Assembly: GCA_003561715.1 (NCBI GenBank)
Contig: PWVU01000073.1
Span: 1 to 5,322, forward strand
Direction: 5' to 3'
Source: Candidatus Kaiserbacteria bacterium
GTDB taxonomy: Bacteria; Patescibacteriota; Minisyncoccia; Phycocordibacterales; UBA12088
Length of the DNA stretch: 5,322 nucleotides
Under the pieces are notes generated by a model. The model was not told the DNA's origin and did no database searches. It saw only the letters and a list, made by a program, of their open reading frames with translations. Below are positions 1 to 5,322 of the stretch, piece after piece (position 1 is the stretch's first letter; each line of letters starts with the position of its first letter). Position numbers and translations under genes: made by a program.

Positions 1-1082
1 TCAGCCTGCATCTCTACTGATTCTGCGTTCGACAATTCGATTGAGGATCGCTCGGCAAGGGTGCCTCGCGCCGATTGGTCGCGCTTCTCAAACACGCCAG
101 AAACGGTTTGTCCCACTTTCTCAGCCCCCACTTTGGAGAGCTCCGCAATTTTTTGGGATATACCGGTAAATGATTTGAACTGGAAGATCGCCGCTGCACC
201 AACCGCACCAAGTAAGCCACCCGTCAACGCGCCTCCGGTGGCAACTGCTCCGGTCATACCAATCTTAGCGATCAGCTTTCGGCGTTCGGGTGGTAGTGAT
301 TGCCAATATTCGCTTGCCGGTTGAAGGAATTCGCCAATTTTTTCTCGTGCACCGGGATGCTCAGCACGCACCTCAAGCTCGATAGCTCGAATACGTTCCT
401 GTTCTTCTAAAAATGAAGAATTGTATAGCTCATTTAGCATTTCGACCCGAGCCTCCGGAGACTGATCGCCACTCGCTTCCAAAATACCTTTTGCAAGTTC
501 CCTCCACTGATGCGAACGCTCCGCCTCAGCAAGCGCAAGCGCTTGCTCTTCTTCTCCTTCGCCTCGAGAAAGCACCCGCATACGCTCAAGCATGCTCTGC
601 ATCCCCCCTTTTGATCGCTCGGTAATAAGTGCATTCTTTTTTGCCTCATAAAACGCTTCCAGTGAAGCCTTATACGCACGATACGTATCGGCTACCGCTT
701 CAAACTGAGGCGGTACATCAGGGCGCGCGTCTTCTATTAAAGGCAAACCGAGTCCGGCACGCGCCTCGTTTTGATTGGCAATAGACGCAGTAACATCCTT
801 CTGCTCAATTATGTGATGTTGTGCAGAGTGTAGGGCAACCATCATTTCTGATTCACTCACACGTGGTCCTTGCGAGAAGGTTTTGGCGTTTTCTTCCGGT
901 GAATTGTCATTAGCCACCTGACCGACCTCAATTGCCGGCACGTGATTATCATTAGTCGCCACTCCTTTCTCCATAGCCGGAGCATTGTCATTCGCAATCT
1001 CGAGCGCATCAGTCGGCAGTCCATCTGCTGCGACTTCATCTGGCGAAATAGTAGATATGTGTTGTTGTTCAGCTGCTCGCAT
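1..1082 (-). CDS. Hypothetical membrane-associated coiled-coil protein, C-terminus cut off
   Basis: I do not recognise a named family. The frame is open for 360 codons from ATG 1082 and leaves the window without a stop. Residues 1-75 are acidic and disordered-looking, with three NDN repeats at 31-67. Residues 126-250 are rich in Glu, Ala, Arg and Gln and look helical or coiled-coil. After a basic stretch (PERRKLIAK, 265-273) comes a hydrophobic Gly/Ala segment (275-302) that could span or insert into a membrane; residues 303-360 look amphipathic, and no N-terminal signal is seen. The ATG lies 4 bases after the ATPase stop (TAAACGTATG), so the two are likely co-transcribed and coupled. An in-frame GTG at 1094 is an alternative start overlapping that stop. 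A weak GGTG precedes the ATG by about 9 bases. From context it may be a membrane partner of the ATPase; this is inference. The reading frame is certain, the function is not. Confidence 0.85.
   Translation of the reverse strand, partial: MRAAEQQHISTISPDEVAADGLPTDALEIANDNAPAMEKGVATNDNHVPAIEVGQVANDNSPEENAKTFSQGPRVSESEMMVALHSAQHHIIEQKDVTASIANQNEARAGLGLPLIEDARPDVPPQFEAVADTYRAYKASLEAFYEAKKNALITERSKGGMQSMLERMRVLSRGEGEEEQALALAEAERSHQWRELAKGILEASGDQSPEARVEMLNELYNSSFLEEQERIRAIELEVRAEHPGAREKIGEFLQPASEYWQSLPPERRKLIAKIGMTGAVATGGALTGGLLGAVGAAAIFQFKSFTGISQKIAELSKVGAEKVGQTVSGVFEKRDQSARGTLAERSSIELSNAESVEMQA
177..260 (-). other. Glycine-zipper hydrophobic segment (candidate membrane span or hairpin)
   Basis: Residues 275-302 of the left gene have no charged residue and many small ones (GMTGAVATGGALTGG, then LLGAVGAAAIFQF). 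Glycines recur every three to four residues, as in packed membrane helices. A basic stretch (RRKLIAK) comes just before it and a lysine just after. Its length of about 28 residues fits one helix or a short hairpin. No hydropathy calculation was run. Confidence 0.55.
882..992 (-). repeat. Threefold NDN peptide repeat in the disordered N-terminus
   Basis: Residues 31-67 of the left gene contain three imperfect units, each starting NDN and reaching a Pro within two to three residues: NDNAPAMEKGVAT, NDNHVPAIEVGQVA, NDNSPEENAK. The period is 13 to 14 residues. At base level each unit starts AATGAYAAT, which fits tandem duplication followed by drift. A flexible spacer or docking segment is likely, but no function can be read from it. 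Confidence 0.6.
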
Positions 1083-1086
1083 ACGT

Positions 1087-3831
1087 TTATACACCATACC
1101 GCTTACTGACCATTAATTCAATCGCTTCCCGATTGGTACCATAAGTAGCGTACGAAAGTTGCTTCAGATATTCAGCGGTTTGCGGGCTGCCTGCCGGTGG
1201 TGGAGCAGTTGCGACATTGAACGGTGTTTGCGGGATGCCGTTTGCTAAGAGGCGTAGATAACAATTGTAGTTATCGATATTCATAATATCGCGCGAGGAG
1301 AAGACCGGCGAGAACTGCTTCTCCAGAAATTCGGAATCCTCCGTGCCGACACGAAAGACTGCCATTGAGCCAACATTCCCAAAAACCGCGTCTCGAATCC
1401 CTTGATCCAATTGCGCAATAAATTGATGCGCTACCGTAAGCCCCAGCGCATATTTACGCGCCTCGGACAATATCGCCGAAATAGAGTCGGTCGTCACATT
1501 CTGAAACTCATCTATATATAAATAGAACGGCGGCTTCTCGCCGACCATATCAACTCGTGACAATGCCGCCATCAGAATCTTTCCCACCAGTATGAGACCG
1601 ATAAGGTTCGCATTCATATCACCAAGTTTTCCTTTAGAGAGATTGACCAAAAGAATCTTGCGGTTATCCATCAGCTCACGGAAATTGAACGCGCTCTTTG
1701 GCTGAGCGATGATCGGTCGCATGATGTCGTTTGCGGTGAACACATCGAACTTGTTGGTGATGTACGGTACGATATTAGCAAGCGATGCTTCCCCCCCGGC
1801 TTTGGTCGCGATCTCCCGCCAGAACATATTGACGACCGGATTTTTACTGCGCGCGAGTTTGAAATTGCGATACGCCTCGTCCGCCAAGACGCGTGAAATA
1901 TCAAGCATCGTATTGCCACTTGCCGGATCTTCAATGACCAGCGCGGTCGCGTTGCGGAAGTACTGCTCGAACGCCGGCCCCATGCTTTCGGGCGAATGTG
2001 CGTACAGGCGTTTGAAGATACCGAAGAGTTCGTTGATGACGAATGTCTTTTGCTCGGGCTTTGAGGGATCGAACTCAAGCATGTTGAGCGGCATCACACG
2101 CTCGGTGTAGCCCGGATCAAAGTAGATCACATCCTCATGGCGGTGCGGCGGGACCGCCGCCAAGATATCTTGTACATCTGAGCCGTGCGGATCGATAAAG
2201 CACACGCCATGCCCTTGCTGAATATCTTGCACACACATATTCTGCAAAAGCACGGACTTACCGGTACCGGTCTGCCCGATCACGTACATGTGCCGCACAC
2301 GGTCTTTTTGGGTCAAGAACGCTTTGGTCTCTTTGCCTCGATAGTCGTTCACGCCGATATACGTACCCTCTTGCGGTAGTCCGAGCGGCGCCGCCACCCG
2401 CCCTGCTTTGGTCTGTTTAAATTCGGGCGATGCGTGGACCGAACCTGGTGCAGGGAAATGCATAAGTGTCGTCAGCTCACGAATCGAAAGCGGAAGCGTT
2501 TCCCCGGTTGCGAATTTGCGAAAGGTAAACGCGCGCACTGCCTCAGCATTACGTCGTGGCGAGGTCATAGCAAACGAGAAACTATTCCCTTGCGTATCTT
2601 CAAATTGATTGAAACTTGAGGTTATCTCATGCAATATCGCCTCGGCGCGATGATCCGCCAAGGTCGATACCGCGATGCGCAGATTGCATGCCACGATCGG
2701 TGTCTCGATCTTTGAACGCGCTGATTCAACTTGTCCTTGATTGACCGTGGGTGGTTCCTCGCCGTCTTTTTTCTTTTTCTCACCCTTGAATATCTCACGC
2801 GCAAATCCCATCAACTCACCACTGAATCCTTCCGGCACCTCACGCAGTGCTTCTTTGAGCTTCTTACCTTTCTCCATTTGTTCAATTACTTTTTTGTAAC
2901 GCGAAACGTACCGATCACCGACCGGGCGAATCACGAGCTGAATAGCCGCTCCTTCACCTCGTTTCGCAAGCTTCGAGAACACACTAATGATGACGTTCAG
3001 GGGATCGTGATCAAACTCATCGTACGTGCGCAAGGCAAGAATCGCTTCTTCTTTCAGGCGTGCCGACGCAACACGGGTTGCGCCATCTTTGACAAAGATA
3101 TTATAGTCGCTTTTTTGCTCGTGCAGTTGCGCTTCCGGGAACAGGCTCACAAGATGTTTTTCAAACAGTACTTTCTTGTCGGTCGGCACTGCGCAATAAA
3201 AGATTATGTCTTCGTGCTCGGCGGATACTGCAACCTCAATCGTAAAATGTCGTTTGCCGAGTGTCTTTTCGTTGGCGATCGAAAGCATACCGAGGTAGAA
3301 CTGCTCCATCGCAGAGACCAATTCTTTGAGCCCTTTTGTCTGCCCCTCTTTTTCGTGCGCCGGCATCGACACTTCATACAAGGTCATATGCACCACTTCC
3401 CACATCTCTGTTCCCTCTTTGAGACCCACGGCCGGGTAGCCCTCATGTATGTACTGCACCAGCGCACGATGAAAATCATCTTCGAGATGCGGATTGGGTT
3501 GTTTGGCTAATACGGTGAGCGCGTTACTGATTCCCTTTTCATGCACGATCTGAAGAAGACCTCCCACCGCCTCGTCATCCTCATCTGCGGGCAGATCGAG
3601 CACAAGGCCCTCGAGTTCTTCTTCGGGAAGCATCGGTACCTTGGGCGCATATGGCACGGGATGCTCATGGTGCGCCACAACCATTTCGCGAGTGATCTGC
3701 GCACGATCGGGATTGGTATCGCCCGAGCGCTCTTTAAGAATGCGCTCCTTTTCGGCGATCTGCTCGCGCAAATACGCAAGCTCCTCCTCTGGTGTCGCAA
3801 ACGCAGTCGATTGTTCTGGAGTTAACGCCAT
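1087..3831 (-). CDS. VirD4/HerA-like type IV secretion (conjugative DNA transfer) ATPase
   Basis: This 914-residue P-loop ATPase is predicted to use ATP to move DNA or protein through a type IV secretion-like channel, probably as a cytoplasmic hexamer. Walker A is GQTGTGKS at 519-526. The strand after it ends FIDPHGSD (545-552), as in HerA and VirD4/VirB4 proteins. Walker B is FYLYIDEFQN (769-778), with D774 and E775 for Mg2+ and catalysis. AHQFIAQL (801-808) is the sensor-like motif, and R827 in FRVGTEDSEF is a possible arginine finger. Residues 1-460 form a large N-terminal part: an acidic start, an alpha/beta-looking region (about 195-305) and a lysine-rich linker (350-356). A Pro-rich linker (876-882) leads to a tail ending KRYGV. 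No membrane helix is seen at the N-terminus, unlike classical VirD4/TraG. ATG 3831 was chosen because the frame extends 99 more codons upstream only by overlapping the divergent gene, while a -10 box lies just before this ATG. A VirB4-type role cannot be excluded. Confidence 0.93.
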   Translation of the reverse strand: MALTPEQSTAFATPEEELAYLREQIAEKERILKERSGDTNPDRAQITREMVVAHHEHPVPYAPKVPMLPEEELEGLVLDLPADEDDEAVGGLLQIVHEKGISNALTVLAKQPNPHLEDDFHRALVQYIHEGYPAVGLKEGTEMWEVVHMTLYEVSMPAHEKEGQTKGLKELVSAMEQFYLGMLSIANEKTLGKRHFTIEVAVSAEHEDIIFYCAVPTDKKVLFEKHLVSLFPEAQLHEQKSDYNIFVKDGATRVASARLKEEAILALRTYDEFDHDPLNVIISVFSKLAKRGEGAAIQLVIRPVGDRYVSRYKKVIEQMEKGKKLKEALREVPEGFSGELMGFAREIFKGEKKKKDGEEPPTVNQGQVESARSKIETPIVACNLRIAVSTLADHRAEAILHEITSSFNQFEDTQGNSFSFAMTSPRRNAEAVRAFTFRKFATGETLPLSIRELTTLMHFPAPGSVHASPEFKQTKAGRVAAPLGLPQEGTYIGVNDYRGKETKAFLTQKDRVRHMYVIGQTGTGKSVLLQNMCVQDIQQGHGVCFIDPHGSDVQDILAAVPPHRHEDVIYFDPGYTERVMPLNMLEFDPSKPEQKTFVINELFGIFKRLYAHSPESMGPAFEQYFRNATALVIEDPASGNTMLDISRVLADEAYRNFKLARSKNPVVNMFWREIATKAGGEASLANIVPYITNKFDVFTANDIMRPIIAQPKSAFNFRELMDNRKILLVNLSKGKLGDMNANLIGLILVGKILMAALSRVDMVGEKPPFYLYIDEFQNVTTDSISAILSEARKYALGLTVAHQFIAQLDQGIRDAVFGNVGSMAVFRVGTEDSEFLEKQFSPVFSSRDIMNIDNYNCYLRLLANGIPQTPFNVATAPPPAGSPQTAEYLKQLSYATYGTNREAIELMVSKRYGV

Positions 3832-3846
3832 TACTCTAGTAGTATA
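3832..3846 (-). promoter_or_regulatory. Promoter of the ATPase operon, predicted leaderless
   Basis: Read on the minus strand, TATACT (3846 to 3841) matches the -10 consensus at five of six bases. Transcription starting 6 to 8 bases downstream would begin at about 3835-3832, right beside the ATG at 3831. No Shine-Dalgarno is present at a useful distance (only AGAG, two bases from the ATG). No convincing -35 is seen; the hexamer 17 bases upstream is TCGCGC, which may mean activator dependence or an unusual sigma factor. Confidence 0.5.
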
Positions 3847-3852
3847 CGTATA
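3843..3852. promoter_or_regulatory. 10-base palindrome TATACGTATA overlapping the minus-strand -10
   Basis: TATACGTATA reads the same on both strands and covers four bases of the minus-strand -10 box. A regulator bound here would block RNA polymerase at the ATPase promoter. AT-rich promoter DNA often makes short palindromes by chance, so this is a weak operator candidate. Confidence 0.25.
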
Positions 3853-3854
3853 TA

Positions 3855-3868
3855 CGCGCTGAAGCGCG
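3855..3868. promoter_or_regulatory. Perfect inverted repeat CGCGCT-GA-AGCGCG, candidate shared operator
   Basis: Two 6-base arms with a 2-base spacer form a 14-base dyad in the middle of the 55-base divergent region, between the two -10 boxes (3841-3846 and 3873-3878). It is GC-rich while its surroundings are AT-rich. Its place in the spacer of both promoters suits a dimeric repressor or activator acting on both genes. No T-run follows, so a terminator is unlikely. No regulator gene is visible in the window. Confidence 0.4.
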
Positions 3869-3872
3869 ACAC

Positions 3873-3886
3873 TATAATCCACGAGT
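3873..3886 (+). promoter_or_regulatory. Promoter of the exported-protein gene, predicted leaderless
   Basis: TATAAT at 3873-3878 is a perfect -10 box. A start 6 to 8 bases after it would fall at about 3885-3887, and the ATG begins at 3887, so the message would have almost no leader. No purine-rich ribosome site lies between the box and the ATG. The -35 position (about 3850-3855, ATATAC) does not match TTGACA. Confidence 0.6.
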
Positions 3887-4021
3887 ATGAGTGAGAGACC
3901 GGAAAGAGGACCAAGTGATTCAAGGGACGAAAGAACACCTTCATCAACAAGCCGACGGGGATTTTTGCGCCTATTTGCTGGCACAACTGCTGCTGGTTTA
4001 GCATTGGGGGCTGGTTTTTTT
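3887..4021 (+). other. Twin-arginine (Tat) signal peptide or N-terminal anchor
   Basis: Residues 1-45 hold a long charged N-region, SRRGFLR at 22-28 (Tat consensus S/T-R-R-x-F-L-K, with Arg for Lys) and a mildly hydrophobic, Gly/Ala-rich stretch (LFAGTTAAGLALGAGFF, 29-45). This moderate hydrophobicity suits Tat more than Sec. No clean A-x-A cleavage site follows and no lipobox cysteine is present, so the segment may stay as a membrane anchor. Tat use would imply export of a folded protein. Confidence 0.65.
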
Positions 4022-5322
4022 AATGATGCCCTAAAACGCTCCGCCCATGAACGTCGCGAGCACGTGAAAGACATGACCGCATTCTTGCGTGGAGAAGCAT
4101 CGCCACTTGAGGGGCTATCGCTGACCATAACCGACGCAGAAAACCAAAAGCAAGAGGTGCTCCTTACCTACGACGAATTGGTCGAACTCTTCACCGACAT
4201 GGCGCGCGGACACTCGGTCGACTCGGCCGATCAGACAGAGTATGTAGATTCCGACTATGTCAAAGCGGCACTGCGAGGTCTCGCACATATGGTGCAGGTC
4301 GAAGAAGACTTTGGTAGTTCACTCAATTCAAACCCACTGTTGGAAAAGATCGACCAGTGCTTGGAACAAAGACTTACGCAACTATCCGAACTCGCAAAAG
4401 ATGGCAAGCTCAATCTTCCCAAGACACTACCCCTTGCGTCATCATTTGGCTTCGGGCAGATCAACGCACGCACCGCAAGAACTATCGCACTTAGATATCA
4501 CGAACATCTCCTTGGTGAAGGATTATTGACGGATAGTGACGTTGCAAGATTACGAGAGCGAGATATCCCCGAACACGAGATCGTCTCCATACTCAAACTT
4601 AAAGGCTTGCACCACGAAAATATCATATACAGCTTTTTGGCATTCCAAGAAGGTCTCGATGTCTATGGATATGATGTGAACGGCAACAGGATAGGCGATC
4701 CGGACGATGGACGCCTTCTGAGCTTGGCTGTAACCGCCCACAGTGCCCGCCTCCGTACTCCCGCAGTTGCAAAGATACAAACCTATCTCAATGAGATCAT
4801 TTACACCGATCCCGTGCTCAAACAAAGCAACGCATTGTTAGAGGTCGACGGCGATCCTGGAGCATTGACAAAAAAAGCATTAATTCATGTCGTCACTACC
4901 TTGGGAATCGATATCGACCCCGAAACGATCGAGCGAGCTTCACTACAAACGCTGTTTGACATCGCAGAAAAGATAAAGCCCATATGGAACAGGCGTCGCA
5001 ACAATCTACTCGGACCCGAGCACCACAACGCACCTAAGACGCCGGTACAGATCGAAATAATGGTCGAACTTGCAACACGCAGATACCGAAGCGCGATAGA
5101 TGTGTATCTCTTGGTGCTGGAACAATGCGAGAAACATAACGCACACGAGGCGGAAGCGCTTGTTACAGAGCAATTTCTCGCCTTTGCAAAAAATAGAACA
5201 ATGGATTTTTTCACTGTCTTGAAAAATCGTATCGCTTTCGAGCATTCCTACCCGCAACTACCCCGCGAAGCGATCGATCACATATACAGGCAATTACCTC
5301 GGATCATCAGTTTTGCCATGGA
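3887..5322 (+). CDS. Putative Tat-exported peptidoglycan lytic transglycosylase-like protein, C-terminus cut off
   Basis: The frame is open for 478 codons to the window edge. The ATG is fixed by an in-frame TAA four codons upstream (3875-3877), and the next Met (63) would lose the signal. Residues 22-28 are SRRGFLR, a twin-arginine motif, followed by a hydrophobic stretch to 45. SFGFGQINARTA (186-197) resembles the G-x-x-Q-I-x-x-x-T-A motif of SLT-type lytic transglycosylases; E139 or E140, after a helix (VKAALRGLAHMVQV), could be the catalytic acid. SLAVTAHSA (279-287) sits where such enzymes carry ALAAYNAG, but lacks the usual YN. VDGDPGALTKKAL (320-332) matches the spacing of the PG_binding_1 core. 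The rest (345-478) looks helical and is unassigned. Known enzymes of this kind cut the glycan strands of the cell wall; VirB1 does so for type IV secretion. The role here is inferred from motifs and from the divergent ATPase. A catalytically dead wall-binding protein is the main alternative. Confidence 0.85.
   Translation, partial: MSERPERGPSDSRDERTPSSTSRRGFLRLFAGTTAAGLALGAGFFNDALKRSAHERREHVKDMTAFLRGEASPLEGLSLTITDAENQKQEVLLTYDELVELFTDMARGHSVDSADQTEYVDSDYVKAALRGLAHMVQVEEDFGSSLNSNPLLEKIDQCLEQRLTQLSELAKDGKLNLPKTLPLASSFGFGQINARTARTIALRYHEHLLGEGLLTDSDVARLRERDIPEHEIVSILKLKGLHHENIIYSFLAFQEGLDVYGYDVNGNRIGDPDDGRLLSLAVTAHSARLRTPAVAKIQTYLNEIIYTDPVLKQSNALLEVDGDPGALTKKALIHVVTTLGIDIDPETIERASLQTLFDIAEKIKPIWNRRRNNLLGPEHHNAPKTPVQIEIMVELATRRYRSAIDVYLLVLEQCEKHNAHEAEALVTEQFLAFAKNRTMDFFTVLKNRIAFEHSYPQLPREAIDHIYRQLPRIISFAM
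4832..4912 (+). other. Peptidoglycan-binding-like motif (PG_binding_1 type)
   Basis: Residues 316-342 contain V-D-G-D-P-G-A-L-T-K-K-A-L, which lines up without gaps with the V-D-G-x-F-G-x-x-T-x-x-A-V core of PG_binding_1 repeats. Pro replaces the usual aromatic residue, and the following F-Q is missing (HVVTTLGI instead). It comes directly after the transglycosylase-like region. This is a motif match by eye, not a profile score. Confidence 0.45.

Noticed and set aside
434..1039. Two minus-strand open frames (1039-857 and 679-434) inside the left gene
   Set aside because: They lie in one other frame, broken by stops, while the frame from 1082 is open to the window edge with plausible protein composition.
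1083..1086. Terminator or promoter between the ATPase and the left gene
   Set aside because: The gap is 4 bases and no hairpin with a T-run is seen near it; the genes look co-transcribed.
2145..2160. GC-rich inverted repeat GCGGCGG-GA-CCGCCGC as a terminator
   Set aside because: It lies inside the ATPase gene, in codons for AAVPPH, and no T-run follows on either strand.
2731..3510. A 259-codon plus-strand open frame inside the ATPase gene
   Set aside because: It is the antisense shadow of well-supported coding sequence: rich in Phe, His, Cys and Arg as expected from the complement of Glu/Lys codons, with no motif and no start signals.
3832..4128. A 99-codon N-terminal extension of the ATPase frame, starting at ATG 4128
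   Set aside because: It runs antisense through the promoter region and the signal peptide of the plus-strand gene, is Arg/Ser/Pro-rich and low in domain character, and a -10 box lies directly before ATG 3831.
4255..5257. Short minus- and plus-strand open frames inside the right gene
   Set aside because: All overlap the continuous 478-codon frame and show no recognisable motif or start site.
1..5322. tRNA, rRNA, CRISPR array, insertion sequence or attachment site
   Set aside because: No spaced direct repeats, transposase motifs, terminal inverted repeats or tRNA-like cloverleaf were seen, and nearly all bases are taken up by the three genes.

Overview
The window is almost wholly coding and holds three protein genes: two on the minus strand, in one operon, and one divergent gene on the plus strand. 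The gaps are only 4 and 55 bases. Such packing, the lack of clear Shine-Dalgarno sites, and a very distinctive soluble VirD4/HerA-like ATPase with a tail ending in KRYGV suggest a small-genome bacterium of the Patescibacteria (Candidate Phyla Radiation). This assignment is by resemblance only; no marker gene is present. Base composition looks balanced and the standard genetic code gives three open frames.

Left part (1082 down to 1, minus strand): a gene cut by the window edge. Its product has a disordered N-terminus with a threefold NDN repeat, a long charged helical region and a glycine-zipper hydrophobic segment. It begins 4 bases after the stop of the ATPase gene and is probably translated with it.

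Centre (3831 to 1087, minus strand): a 914-residue P-loop ATPase of the conjugative DNA transfer / VirD4-VirB4-HerA superfamily, with a large N-terminal module and no membrane anchor.

Between 3832 and 3886 lies a compact divergent control region. Two -10 boxes face outward, each so close to its ATG that both mRNAs are predicted to be leaderless. A perfect 14-base palindrome sits between the boxes.

Right part (3887 to the end, plus strand): an unnamed gene open at the right edge. Its product has a twin-arginine-type signal, a divergent lytic-transglycosylase-like region (SFGFGQIN..TA) and a peptidoglycan-binding-like motif (VDGDPGALT). The working model is a type IV secretion or DNA-uptake-like module: a motor ATPase, a membrane-associated partner, and an exported wall-opening enzyme in a VirB1-like role. 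The ATPase call is firm; the wall-enzyme call is moderate; the link between them is inference from position.
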